DNA of 64,000 nucleotides from VRUE01 sp963732225. Lineage in GTDB: Bacteria; Actinomycetota; Thermoleophilia; Solirubrobacterales; 70-9. Positions 40,412 through 49,275 of this stretch are shown here, piece by piece. Below the pieces are notes generated by a model. It worked only from the letters and a program-made list of their open reading frames with translations. It was not told the origin of the DNA and ran no database searches. How positions within the stretch are numbered: position 1 is the stretch's first letter; every line of letters begins with the position of its first letter. The stretch covers positions 310,001-374,000 of the forward strand of contig CAVSYR010000005.1 in NCBI GenBank assembly GCA_963732225.1, read 5' to 3'. A program made the translations under genes and the position numbers.

Positions 40412-42899
40412 GCAACGACCCTCCGATCTTCTCCAGGGCAGCCTCGATCGCGGCGCGCTGCTCGCTGACCTCGTCGTCGGTGAGGGTGCGATCGGAGGCG
40501 CGGAACTCCAGCCTCAGCGCCAGGCTCTTATTACCTCCGCCGACCTGCTCGCCTTCGTAGAGATCGAAGACGTCGGCGGCGTGCAGCAGCTCTCCACCGC
40601 TCGCCAGGACCGTGGCGCGCAACTCGGCTGCCGGCAGCTCGGTGGGCACAACGACGGCCAGGTCTTGGTAGCTGGCCGGGAAGGTGGTCACGTCCTCGTA
40701 GGTCTCCTCGCCGGCCGACGCGGCAACAACCAGTGCGGCCAAGTCGATTTCGAAGCCGACCGCCGCCTCGATGTCCCAAGCCCGGCAGACCAGCGGATGC
40801 AACTCGCCGATCCATCCAGCCGCGATCCCGCCGACACCGACTGCCGCCGAGCGACCCGGATGCAGGAAGGGCTGCTCTCCCGGCTCACAGGCGATCGTGG
40901 TGCCGAGCTGCCCGGCAAGAGCCTCGACGACCGCCTTGAGAGCAAAGAAATCAACCGGCTCGCCACCGCCGCGCCAGGACTTGGCCACAAGCGGCCCAAC
41001 CGCCAGGCAGCCAATCCGGTGCGGCTCGCGGTCTGGCGCAGGCCGCTCGCCCGGAAAATCGCCGGCGAGAGCATCGAAGTCGACGTTTTGCACGTCAGGC
41101 GTGCCTTTCTGCGGTTTCGTCTCGTCGGCAGGTAGGTAGACCCGTCCCGACTCGAAGAGCGCGACGGCGTCGGCCCCGCGGGCGAGGTTGCGCTGAGCGA
41201 CGTCAAGCAGTGAGCCGAGCACCGTCGTCCGCATCACCGACTGGTCCTCGGAAAGCGGGTTGGCGAGCGCCACGCCGCCGGCCCGCCCGTCGTTGTCGGG
41301 AATCCGCAGGCGCCCGGGCATCCCCGAGTCGGTGAAGCTCCAGCCGACGACCTCGTCGAAGCCGAGGTCCCGCATCGCGTCCTCGGCCCGGCGGCGCAGG
41401 CGCTGCTCACGGCTGAGCCCGCCGACCCGGCCCGCCACCGCGGGCAGGGTGCTGGGCAGGTGCTCGTCGAGGCCGTGAACGCGACCGACCTCCTCGATCA
41501 GGTCGACCTCGCGGGTGACGTCGCCGTCGCGGTCAGGTGGCACTGTGACCTCGAGGTCCTCGCCGCTCACCTCGACCCCAAAGCCGAGGCGCTCGAGGTA
41601 GCCGATCTGGTCGGCCTGCGCGATCGCCATGCCGAGCAGACCCTCGACCCGCTGCGCCCGCAGGTTCAGCCGCCGCGGTGCGGGGATCTCAGCGGCAACG
41701 TCGATCGTCCCCGGCACCAGCCTGGCGCCACAGAGCTCGACCATCAACCGCGAGGCGATCCGCTGCGCCCGCATGCAGAGCTCGGGGTGGAGTTGCTTCT
41801 CGAAGCGCGAGGAAGCCTCGGAGCGAAGCGAGAGCAGGCGCGAGCTGCGCAGGATGTTGGTCCCGCTCCAGTTCGCCACCTCGAGCAGCACCCGGGTCGT
41901 CTGATCCGAGACCTCGGAGACCTGGCCGCCCATGATCCCGGCAATTCCGGCGGGGCCGTTGCTGTCGCAGACGAGCACGGTCTCGGCGTCGAGGACGCGC
42001 TCGACGCCGTCGAGCGTCGTCATCTTCTCGCCCGCCGTCGCGGTGCGAACGCTCAGCGCCCCGTCGGGGACCTTGTCGAGGTCGAAGGCGTGCAGCGGCT
42101 GTGCGGTCAGCAACATCACGTAGTTGGTGATGTCGACGACGTTGTTGATCGCCCGCTGACCCGCCGCGGCGAGCCGCGCCTGCAGCCAGGCCGGCGAGGG
42201 GCCGATCGTGACATCGGTGAAGACGCGGGCGGTGAAGCGGGGGCAGAGGTCGGGCACCTCGACCGCGACCGAGGCGTAGTCGCCAACCTCGCCGTCGCCC
42301 TCGGCGGCGGCGTCCTCAGCCCACGGCTCGGCCGCCAGCGACGCGGCGCTGATCGCGTGCACCTCGCGGGCGACGCCGTAGACGCCGAAGCAGTCAACCC
42401 GGTTTGGCGTCACCTCCAACTCCAGCACCGGCTCGGCGATCGGCAGCGCCTCCGAAAGCGGCGTTCCGGCGGCAAGCCCGTCGTCCTCGAGCACGAGGAT
42501 TCCCGGTGGTCCCTCCCCCAGCTCGAGCTCGGAGGAGGCGCAGATCATCCCCATCGACTCGACCCCGCGCAGCTTCGCCTTGCCGATCTTGTGACCACCT
42601 GGGAGCACCGCCCCAGGCAACGCCACGGGAACGGTCTGGCCGGCGGCGACGTTGGGGGCACCGCAGACGATCGTGCGCTCGCCGTCACCGGTATCGACCG
42701 TGCAGACCCGCAGCCGATCGGCGTTTGGGTGTGGCTCGGCGCTCAGCACCTTGCCGACGACGAAGCCATCCGCCGACGGCGGGCCGACCGTGCCAACCCG
42801 CTCGACCTCGGTGCCGGTCATCGCCAGCCGCTCGGCCAACTGCCCCGGCTCGACGCCGGGGTCGCAGTACTCGCGCAGCCAGGAGTAGGGCACCTTCAT
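40404..42899 (-). CDS. pheT: Phenylalanyl-tRNA synthetase beta subunit
   Basis: An 831-residue beta subunit of the (alpha-beta)2 enzyme. The N-terminal OB-type tRNA-binding domain contains VGKVLSAEPHPNADRLRVCTVDTG, followed by the B3/B4 editing domain, the B5 domain (RRLNLRAQRVEGLLGM) and the catalytic-like domain with TVLGSLLDVAQRNL. The last about 95 residues are the anticodon-binding ferredoxin fold (TFPASYQDLAVVVP). Start and stop overlap pheS and argC, respectively. The length is usual for bacteria. Confidence 0.95.
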   Translation of the reverse strand: MKVPYSWLREYCDPGVEPGQLAERLAMTGTEVERVGTVGPPSADGFVVGKVLSAEPHPNADRLRVCTVDTGDGERTIVCGAPNVAAGQTVPVALPGAVLPGGHKIGKAKLRGVESMGMICASSELELGEGPPGILVLEDDGLAAGTPLSEALPIAEPVLELEVTPNRVDCFGVYGVAREVHAISAASLAAEPWAEDAAAEGDGEVGDYASVAVEVPDLCPRFTARVFTDVTIGPSPAWLQARLAAAGQRAINNVVDITNYVMLLTAQPLHAFDLDKVPDGALSVRTATAGEKMTTLDGVERVLDAETVLVCDSNGPAGIAGIMGGQVSEVSDQTTRVLLEVANWSGTNILRSSRLLSLRSEASSRFEKQLHPELCMRAQRIASRLMVELCGARLVPGTIDVAAEIPAPRRLNLRAQRVEGLLGMAIAQADQIGYLERLGFGVEVSGEDLEVTVPPDRDGDVTREVDLIEEVGRVHGLDEHLPSTLPAVAGRVGGLSREQRLRRRAEDAMRDLGFDEVVGWSFTDSGMPGRLRIPDNDGRAGGVALANPLSEDQSVMRTTVLGSLLDVAQRNLARGADAVALFESGRVYLPADETKPQKGTPDVQNVDFDALAGDFPGERPAPDREPHRIGCLAVGPLVAKSWRGGGEPVDFFALKAVVEALAGQLGTTIACEPGEQPFLHPGRSAAVGVGGIAAGWIGELHPLVCRAWDIEAAVGFEIDLAALVVAASAGEETYEDVTTFPASYQDLAVVVPTELPAAELRATVLASGGELLHAADVFDLYEGEQVGGGNKSLALRLEFRASDRTLTDDEVSEQRAAIEAALEKIGGSLRV

Positions 42900-43963
42900 G
42901 AGAACTGCTCCAGCACGCGCACGTCGTTGTCGAAAAAGCGCCGCAGGTCGGGCACACCGTGGCGCAGCATCGCGATCCGCTCGACCCCCATGCCGAAGGC
43001 AAAGCCCTGCACTCGCTCGGGGTCATAGCCACTGGACTCGACAAAGCCGAGCACGTTGGGGTCGACCATTCCGGCGCCGCCGACCTCGATCCAGCCGATC
43101 CCCTTGCAGAGGTTGCAGCGCTCGCCACCGGCCAGCTCGCCGGTGCCCTCACACTGGAAGCAGGAGACGTCGAACTCGACGCTGGGCTCGGTGAAGGGGA
43201 AGAAGTGCGGCCGCATGCGCGCCTCGCGGCTGCCGCCAAAGATCGAGCTGAGCATCTCGGTCAGCGTGCCCTGCAAGTCGGCAAGCGTGATCCCCTCGCC
43301 GATCGCCAGGCCCTCGACCTGATGGAACATCGGGCTGTGAGTGGCGTCGGAGTCGCGGCGGTAGACCTTGCCGGGGGCGATCATGAAGATCGGCGGCGGT
43401 TGGGCCTCCATGCTGCGGATCTGCACCGGCGAGGTGTGGGTACGCAGCAGCACCTCGGGGTCTGACTGCACGTAGAAGGTGTCCTGCAGCATCCGCGCCG
43501 GGTGTCCCGGCGGGTGGTTCAGCGCGGTGAAGTTGTAGTAGTCGTGCTCGACCTCGGGCCCCTCCATCACCCGGTAGCCAAGGCCGACCATCACGTCCTC
43601 GATCTGGCGGGTGGTGCGGGTGATCAGGTGGGTGTGGCCGACCGACCGCGCCGGCGCGCCCGGCAGGGTCACATCGATCCGGTCCTCGGCCAACTGGGAC
43701 TCGAGCTCGCCGGCATCGAGCGCCTCGGCCCGCGCCTCGATCAGCGCCTCGAGCTCCTTGCGCGCCTTGTTCGCGCCCGATCCCACCGCGCCCCGTTCCT
43801 CGGCCGGCAGATCAGCGATGCCGCGCAGGATCGCCGTCAGCTCGGCTTTACGGCCGAGGTAGCGGACCCGCAGCTCCTCGAGCTCAGCCGTGCCCGGCGC
43901 CGCCTCGATCGCCGCCGCAGCCTCCGCGGAGATCGCCTCGATCCGATCGATTACCTCAGGCAT
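42896..43963 (-). CDS. pheS: Phenylalanyl-tRNA synthetase alpha subunit
   Basis: A 355-residue class II catalytic subunit. After the N-terminal coiled coil (EELRVRYLGRKAELTAILRGI) it shows motif 1/2 sequences GHTHLITRTTRQIEDVMVGLGYRVMEGPEVEHDYYNFTALNHPPGHPARMLQDTFYV, RTHTSPVQIR and motif 3 FGMGVERIAMLRHGVPDLR. The ATG at 43963 overlaps the stop of the upstream SpoU methyltransferase by eight bases; the longer frame to 44056 runs inside that gene and was rejected. Confidence 0.95.
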   Translation of the reverse strand: MPEVIDRIEAISAEAAAAIEAAPGTAELEELRVRYLGRKAELTAILRGIADLPAEERGAVGSGANKARKELEALIEARAEALDAGELESQLAEDRIDVTLPGAPARSVGHTHLITRTTRQIEDVMVGLGYRVMEGPEVEHDYYNFTALNHPPGHPARMLQDTFYVQSDPEVLLRTHTSPVQIRSMEAQPPPIFMIAPGKVYRRDSDATHSPMFHQVEGLAIGEGITLADLQGTLTEMLSSIFGGSREARMRPHFFPFTEPSVEFDVSCFQCEGTGELAGGERCNLCKGIGWIEVGGAGMVDPNVLGFVESSGYDPERVQGFAFGMGVERIAMLRHGVPDLRRFFDNDVRVLEQFS

Positions 43964-44675
43964 CTTCAGCGACCTCCGGCATGGCTGGCGACGATATCCG
44001 CTCAGCGCAAATTGCGGCCACGGCAGCGACGTTGAGCGACTCGGCGCCGCCGGCACGCAGCGGGATCGTCACTCGCGAGTCGCAGGCAGCGAGCACCTCG
44101 TCCGGCAGCCCCTCCCGCTCTGCCCCGAGACAGAGCGTCGCGGCCCCGGCGAGCGAGGCGAGACCCCCACCTCCGTGAGCGACCAAGGCCACCCGCGGCG
44201 CGGGTGTCTCGGTGACCGCCCCCCGCGCCACCGGCTGGCCGAAGATCGAGCCCATGCTCGCCCGCACGGCCTTCGGCGAGAAGGGATCGGCGCAGCCGGG
44301 GCCAAGAACGACGGTGCCGTCGAGCAGAGCGTGGGCGGTGCGGACGATCGTGCCGACGTTGCCGGGGTCGCCGACTCCGTGCAGGTACAGACAGGGCGCG
44401 TCGCCAGGCTCGGCCCACCGCTGCGGCCAGACTGCGATCGCCCGCGTCCCCGAGCCGAGGCTCGAGACCGCGGCAAGCAGCTCGGGCTCGACCTCCTCGC
44501 CACCGAGGTCGCTGCCCGCGACCGTGAGCAGAAAGCGTGGCTCGGCGCCGGCGGCAAAGCCGGCCTCGACCAGATCCTCACCCTCGCTGACAAACGCGCC
44601 CTCGCGCTCGCGCTGCTTGCGCTCGCGTAGCTTGCGGACCAGCTTCAGCTTCTCGTTGTGGGGGCTTTCGATCAT
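43956..44675 (-). CDS. SpoU/TrmH-family RNA 2'-O-methyltransferase
   Basis: A 239-residue SPOUT methyltransferase. An N-terminal substrate-binding region (HNEKLKLVRKLRERKQREREGAFVSEGEDLVEAG) is followed by the three SpoU motifs: HGVGDPGNVGTIVRTAHALL (motif 1), CLGAEREGLPDEVL (motif 2) and VTIPLRAGGAESLNVAAVAAI (motif 3), which build the AdoMet knot. It modifies a ribose in 23S rRNA or tRNA; which one cannot be told. Between rplT and this gene lies an intrinsic terminator, so pheS-pheT transcription may begin here. ATG at 44675 chosen because upstream sequence is the terminator. Confidence 0.88.
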   Translation of the reverse strand: MIESPHNEKLKLVRKLRERKQREREGAFVSEGEDLVEAGFAAGAEPRFLLTVAGSDLGGEEVEPELLAAVSSLGSGTRAIAVWPQRWAEPGDAPCLYLHGVGDPGNVGTIVRTAHALLDGTVVLGPGCADPFSPKAVRASMGSIFGQPVARGAVTETPAPRVALVAHGGGGLASLAGAATLCLGAEREGLPDEVLAACDSRVTIPLRAGGAESLNVAAVAAICAERISSPAMPEVAEDA

Positions 44676-44714
44676 CGCGTTGTGTTTCTGGTCTCGAGTT
44701 TTTTCTCCTGGAAC

Positions 44715-44742
44715 GAAAAAGCGGGCCGTAAAGACGGCCCGC
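44715..44742 (-). terminator. Intrinsic terminator after rplT
   Basis: On the minus strand GCGGGCCGTC-TTTA-CGGCCCGC is followed by TTTTTCG. The stem is 8 bp of G and C, and the T-run follows directly. It lies 28 bases after the rplT stop and before the methyltransferase gene, so it ends or attenuates the ribosomal-protein transcript. Confidence 0.85.
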
Positions 44743-44769
44743 CCGGGAAAGTGGAGTGACTGGCTGCGA

Positions 44770-45129
44770 CTAAGCGGCCGCACCCTCCCGGGCTAGCTCC
44801 ACAAATCGGCGGAAGGCATCGCGGTCGTTGACCGCGATCTCAGCGAGCATCTTGCGGTTGACCTCAACCCCGGCCCCGTTGAGGCCGTGGATCAGTTCGG
44901 AGTAGCTCATGCCCTCCAGCCGCGCAGCAGCGTTGATGCGGGTGATCCAGAGCCGGCGGAACTCGCGCTTGCGGTTGCGCCGGTCGCGGTAGGCGTACAT
45001 CCCTGAGCGCTGCACCTGCTCTTTGGCGAAACGGTAAGAGGAGTGCTTGCGGCCGAAATAGCCTTTCGCTTCCTTAAGTACTTTGCGCCGCTTCTTGCGC
45101 GCGTGGACTGAACGCTTGACCCGGCTCAC
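44770..45129 (-). CDS. rplT: Large ribosomal subunit protein bL20
   Basis: A 119-residue bL20, an early assembly protein of the 50S subunit. It is highly basic, beginning MSRVKRSVHARKKRRKVLKEAKGYFGRKHSSYRFAKEQV, with a globular C-terminal part SYSELIHGLNGAGVEVNRKMLAEIAV. It overlaps rpmI by four bases. The classic order infC-rpmI-rplT is kept except that a plus-strand gene is inserted after infC. An intrinsic terminator follows. Confidence 0.96.
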   Translation of the reverse strand: MSRVKRSVHARKKRRKVLKEAKGYFGRKHSSYRFAKEQVQRSGMYAYRDRRNRKREFRRLWITRINAAARLEGMSYSELIHGLNGAGVEVNRKMLAEIAVNDRDAFRRFVELAREGAAA

Positions 45130-45326
45130 TTGCCGCCCCCAAGCAGGTGCCGCACAGTTTTCGTGTCAGACGGGGCGATCTCAACCGGCCGCGCCATCCG
45201 CCGCTTGCGCTTCGGTGACTTCTTCTCAAGGATGTGGCTCGAGTAGGCCCGCCGCCCGCGCAGCTTGCCCGTCGCGGTCTTGCGGAAGCGCTTCTTAGCG
45301 CCGGAATGAGTTTTCATCTTGGGCAT
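45126..45326 (-). CDS. rpmI: Large ribosomal subunit protein bL35
   Basis: A 66-residue bL35 with the typical MPKMKTHSGAKKRFRKTATGKLRGRRAY and KSPKRKRRMARP blocks. It is followed by rplT with a 4-base overlap. It does not follow infC directly, as in most bacteria: wecB on the opposite strand lies between. Only 41 bases separate its ATG from the divergent wecB ATG, so that interval must carry or flank a new promoter. Confidence 0.95.
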   Translation of the reverse strand: MPKMKTHSGAKKRFRKTATGKLRGRRAYSSHILEKKSPKRKRRMARPVEIAPSDTKTVRHLLGGGK

Positions 45327-45367
45327 CGGGCTCGCTATTGAAGCAGACGAGGGTACTGTGGCGCCCG

Positions 45368-46441
45368 ATGCGCATCGTCTACGTGGTCGGAACCCGGCCC
45401 AACTTCGTCAAGACCGCCCCCGTGATCGCCGCCCTGCGGGCGCGGATTCCGGCGGGACGGCACGCAATCGTCCACACCGGCCAGCACTACGACCGGCTGA
45501 TGTCCGAGATCTTCCTCGAGGAGCTGGGCGTGCCCGCGCCCGATCACATGCTCGAGGTCGGCTCGGGCAACCACGCCCAGCAGACGGCGCGGGTGATGGA
45601 GCGCCTCGAGCCGGTCCTTACCGAGGAGCGCCCCGACCTGGTGGTCGTCCCCGGTGACGTCAACTCGACCGTGGCCGCGGCGCTGACCGCGGCCAAGCTG
45701 CAGATTCCGGTCGCCCATATCGAGGCCGGCCTGCGCAGTTTCGATCGCACGATGCCGGAGGAGCTCAACCGGATTGTCACTGACCAGCTCGCCGACCAAC
45801 TCTTCATCCACAGCCCCGAGGCGAACGACAACCTGCACGCCGAGGGAATCCCTGCTGAGCGGATCCACCTGGTCGGCAACACGATGATCGACACCCTCGT
45901 CGCGCTCGAGGAGCGCTTCCGCGGCGCCGACGCCGCGAACAAGCTCGGCGTCCAGCCGGGCGGCTTCGTCCTCGTCACCCTGCACCGCCCCGCTCTCGTC
46001 GACGGTCCGCTGCTGAGCGAGACGATTGGGCAACTGGCAGCGCTGGCGCGAGAGCTGCCGGTCGTCTTTCCGGTCCACCCGCGCACCCGGGCGATGATGG
46101 AGGCGATCAACTCCGAGCACCCGGGCCTGCTGCTCTGTGAGCCACTCGGCTACCTCGACTTCCTCTCCCTGCTCGCCGACGCCCGCGCCGTCCTCACCGA
46201 CTCGGGTGGCATCCAGGAGGAGACGACCTACCTCGGCATCCCCTGCTTCACCCTACGGGCCAACACCGAGCGCCCAATCACCCTCAGCGCCGGCACCAAC
46301 ACCCTGCTTGGCCTGGACCCCGCTGCGATTGCACAGATCCCGCTGGCCCTTGCACAGCGTTCCGCGAAGCCACCCGTACCACCGCCCCTCTGGGACGGCC
46401 ATGCAGCTGAGCGGATCGCGGCGGTGGTCGCGGGGAACTAA
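45368..46441 (+). CDS. wecB: Non-hydrolysing UDP-N-acetylglucosamine 2-epimerase
   Basis: A 357-residue GT-B-fold epimerase that makes UDP-ManNAc for teichoic-acid-like or capsule polymers. It has VVGTRPNFVKTAPVI, IVHTGQHYDRLMSEIF, VVPGDVNSTVAAALTAAK, VAHIEAGLRSFDRTMPEELNR and DSGGIQEETTYLGIPCFTLRANTERP, with the catalytic Asp/Glu/His set. The ATG at 45368 is chosen because the protein starts directly with strand 1 (MRIVYVVGTRPN). It lies on the plus strand inside the infC-rpmI-rplT block; its stop overlaps the infC stop by four bases tail to tail (CTAA). Confidence 0.93.
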   Translation: MRIVYVVGTRPNFVKTAPVIAALRARIPAGRHAIVHTGQHYDRLMSEIFLEELGVPAPDHMLEVGSGNHAQQTARVMERLEPVLTEERPDLVVVPGDVNSTVAAALTAAKLQIPVAHIEAGLRSFDRTMPEELNRIVTDQLADQLFIHSPEANDNLHAEGIPAERIHLVGNTMIDTLVALEERFRGADAANKLGVQPGGFVLVTLHRPALVDGPLLSETIGQLAALARELPVVFPVHPRTRAMMEAINSEHPGLLLCEPLGYLDFLSLLADARAVLTDSGGIQEETTYLGIPCFTLRANTERPITLSAGTNTLLGLDPAAIAQIPLALAQRSAKPPVPPPLWDGHAAERIAAVVAGN

Positions 46442-47205
46442 GCCGCGGCCGCGTCGTCGCCGGGGGTCTCCTCGGCGACTTTCTCGTCAGCGTCTTCCGC
46501 CGCGGGCTCATCCGTAGCGGCAGGTGTCTCTTTGGCTGCAGGAGCCTCCTCGGCCGCGGGTGCCTCCTCTGAGGCAGCCGGCGTCTCCTCAACCGCGGGA
46601 GCCTCCTCTGCGGGAGCCTCTCCAGACTCTGTCGCCGCCTCGGCCTCCTCTTTCGCCGCCTCTTTGCCCGGTGCCAGCAGCATGCTCATATTGCGGCCTT
46701 CCTGCAGCGGCTGGGACTCGATCACGGCGAGCTCGCCGAGGTCCTCGAAGAGTCGTTGCAGCAGCGCCCGGCCGCGCTCGGGGTGGGCCTGCTCACGACC
46801 GCGGAACATGATCGTGACCTTGACCTTGTCCTGGTGGCGGAGGAAGCGCTCGACGTGACCCTTCTTGGTTTCGTAGTCGTGGTTGGCGATCTTCGGCCGC
46901 AGCTTGATCTCGCGGATGTTGACCTGCTGCTGGTGCTTGCGCGCCTGCTTTTGCTTCTGCTCCTGCTCGTACTTGTACTTCGAGTAATCGAGCAGGCGGG
47001 TGACCGGCGGCTTCGAGTTGGGCGCCACCTCGACCAGGTCGAGGTCGGCATCCTGGGCGCGTTTGAGCGCCTCGTTGATCTCAACCACCCCGAGCTGCTC
47101 GCCGTCCGCCCCGATCAGGCGGACTTTGGGCACGCGGATCCGCTCGTTGATCCTGGTCGTGTCGCGCTCTGGTGGGCGCCGATCGAACCTACGCGGGACC
47201 GGCAC
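46438..47205 (-). CDS. infC: Translation initiation factor IF-3 with long acidic tail
   Basis: A 255-residue IF-3, which blocks premature 50S joining and checks the start codon. The N-terminal domain starts RINERIRVPKVRLIGADGEQLGVV. The linker and C-terminal domain follow with EIKLRPKIANHDYETKKGHVERFL and DKVKVTIMFRGREQAHPERGRALLQRL, ending near residue 172. A tail of about 80 residues made of Ala, Glu and Pro repeats comes after the fold and is absent from most IF-3. The GTG at 47205 is the only start after an in-frame TAG six bases before it. The 3' end overlaps wecB tail to tail. Confidence 0.93.
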   Translation of the reverse strand: MPVPRRFDRRPPERDTTRINERIRVPKVRLIGADGEQLGVVEINEALKRAQDADLDLVEVAPNSKPPVTRLLDYSKYKYEQEQKQKQARKHQQQVNIREIKLRPKIANHDYETKKGHVERFLRHQDKVKVTIMFRGREQAHPERGRALLQRLFEDLGELAVIESQPLQEGRNMSMLLAPGKEAAKEEAEAATESGEAPAEEAPAVEETPAASEEAPAAEEAPAAKETPAATDEPAAEDADEKVAEETPGDDAAAA

Positions 47206-47297
47206 TATCTAAGTGAGGTGTGGAACTTCAAGCGGACGAGAGGTTGGGACGCTGGCACGGGACGCTCAGCGGCGCGGGGTGTTTGGCGTGCCTGCAA

Positions 47298-49238
47298 TCA
47301 AGTGTCCGGAGTATAGACAGAGCGCACGCGCTCGGCGAAGGCGGTCACCGGCATCGCCCCCAGCTCGCCCTCCTCATGCGAGCGTACGGCGACCGCACCG
47401 GCCTCCTGCTCGCGGTCGCCGACGACGAGCATGTATGGGTAGCGGCCGAGCTCGGCGTCGCGGATCTTCTTGCCGACCGACTCGGAGCGATCGTCGGCCT
47501 CGACCCGCACGTCGGCCTCGCGCAGCTCGGCGAGGACCTTGCCCGCGTACTCGTTGTGGCGATCGGAGACCGGCAGGACGATCGCCTGTACCGGCGCCAG
47601 CCAGACCGGGAAGCGTCCGGCGTAGTGCTCGATCAGGATCCCGGCGAAGCGCTCCATCGAGCCGAGCAGGGCGCGGTGGATCATCACCGGCCGGTGGGCG
47701 GCGTCGTCGGCACCGACGTAGCTGAGGTCGAAGCGCTCGGGCATCTGGAAGTCGAGCTGGCAGGTACCGCACTGCCAGGAGCGGCCAAGGGCGTCGGTGA
47801 CGTGGAAGTCGATCTTCGGCCCGTAGAAGGCACCGTCACCGGAATTGAGCTCGTACTCGCGGCCCTGGCGGTCGAGCGCCTCGGTCAGCGCCGCCTCGGC
47901 CTTCGCCCACTGCTCCTCGGATCCCATCGACTTCTCCGGCCGGGTGGAGAGCTCGACCCGCACGTCCTCGAAGCCGAAGCAGGCGTAGAGCTCGTCGATC
48001 GCTTCGCAGATGTCGGCGACCTCGTCGGCGATCTGCTCCTCGGTGCAGTAGACGTGGGCGTCGTCCTGGGTGAAGGCGCGCACCCGCAGCAGCCCGTGCA
48101 GGACGCCCTCGCGCTCGTTGCGCGAGACCCGCCCGAACTCGGCCAGGCGCAGCGGCAGCTCGCGGTAGGAGTGGCGTTCGGAGTCGAAGACGAGGCAAGC
48201 ACCGGGGCAGTTCATCGGCCGCAGCGCCAGGCGCTTCTCGTCGGACTGCATGAAGTACATGTCGTCGCGGTAGTTGTCCCAGTGGCCGGAACGGTGCCAG
48301 AGCTCCTCGTCGAGCACCTGCGGCGTGGCGATCTCCTTGTAGCCGCGCTTGCGCAGCTGCGCCTGCACCTCGCCTTCGATCAGGCGCAGGAGCGTCGTCC
48401 CGTTGGGCAGCCAGAAGGGCATCCCGGGCGCCTCCTCGCGCAGCATGAAGATGCCGAGCTGGGGGCCGAGGCGGCGGTGATCGCGCTTCTTCGCCTGCTC
48501 GATCCGCTCCAGGTGCTTGTTGAGCTCCTTCTTAGAGAAGAAGGCAGTGCCGTAGATCCGGGTCAGCATCTGGCGCTTCTCGTCGCCGCGCCAGTAGGCG
48601 CCGGCCAGCGAGTTCAGCTTGATCGCCTTGATCCGGCCGGTCGAGGGGCCGTGCGGGCCGCGGCAGAGGTCCTCGAAGGGCCCGTTGCGGTAGAGCGAGA
48701 CGGTCTCCACCCCTTCATTGGAGATCAGGTCGCGGATCAGCTCGACCTTGTAGTCCTCGCCCTGGCCCTCGAAGATCTCGATCGCCTCCGCGACCGGCAC
48801 GTCGCGGCGCTCGAAGGCCTCGCCGGCCTCGATGTGGGCGCGCATCGCCGCCTCGATCTTCTCCAGGTCAGCGTCGGTCACCTTGACCTCATCCGGGAAG
48901 TCGAAGTCGTAGTAGAAGCCGTTCTCGATCGCCGGCCCGATCGTCACCTTGGTGCCGGGGTAGAGCTCCTGCACCGCCTCGGCCATCACGTGGGCGGCGT
49001 CGTGGCGAATCAGGTCGAGCGCCTCGGGATCGCGGTCGGTGAGGATCCCGATCTCCGACCCGTCGGGAAGGGGCGCGGAAAGATCGCGCAGCTCACCGTC
49101 GACCCGGATCGCCAGCGCCGCCTTGGCCAGCCCCGGCCCGATCGCCGCCGCAGCGTCGGCACCACTGGCGCCCTCGCTCAGCTCCAGCGGGGTGCCGTCG
49201 GGGAGCTTGACAGTGATCTTTTGGGTCGCCGCCTCGAT
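47298..49238 (-). CDS. thrS: Threonyl-tRNA synthetase, start codon unclear
   Basis: A class II synthetase of about 646 residues. The frame from the first clear ATG (48989) begins MMAEAVQELYPGTKVTIGP and omits the TGS domain. In the same frame a full TGS domain precedes it (ITVKLPDGTPLELSEG ... LIRHDAAHVMAEAV), reaching back to about 49238. Editing domain, catalytic core (PMNCPGACLVFDSE, RLAEFGRVSRNEREG, FTQDDAHVYC) and anticodon-binding domain follow. No ATG, GTG or TTG lies in frame between the upstream in-frame TAG (at about 49249..49247) and the TGS domain. An ATG at 49246 is in a different frame, so one missing base or a non-standard start (ATC at 49238) is implied. infC follows 92 bases downstream. 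Confidence 0.9.
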   Translation of the reverse strand: MEAATQKITVKLPDGTPLELSEGASGADAAAAIGPGLAKAALAIRVDGELRDLSAPLPDGSEIGILTDRDPEALDLIRHDAAHVMAEAVQELYPGTKVTIGPAIENGFYYDFDFPDEVKVTDADLEKIEAAMRAHIEAGEAFERRDVPVAEAIEIFEGQGEDYKVELIRDLISNEGVETVSLYRNGPFEDLCRGPHGPSTGRIKAIKLNSLAGAYWRGDEKRQMLTRIYGTAFFSKKELNKHLERIEQAKKRDHRRLGPQLGIFMLREEAPGMPFWLPNGTTLLRLIEGEVQAQLRKRGYKEIATPQVLDEELWHRSGHWDNYRDDMYFMQSDEKRLALRPMNCPGACLVFDSERHSYRELPLRLAEFGRVSRNEREGVLHGLLRVRAFTQDDAHVYCTEEQIADEVADICEAIDELYACFGFEDVRVELSTRPEKSMGSEEQWAKAEAALTEALDRQGREYELNSGDGAFYGPKIDFHVTDALGRSWQCGTCQLDFQMPERFDLSYVGADDAAHRPVMIHRALLGSMERFAGILIEHYAGRFPVWLAPVQAIVLPVSDRHNEYAGKVLAELREADVRVEADDRSESVGKKIRDAELGRYPYMLVVGDREQEAGAVAVRSHEEGELGAMPVTAFAERVRSVYTPDT

Positions 49239-49275
49239 CCGGCCATGCTACCCACGGCGCGGCCGACGCCCGGGT

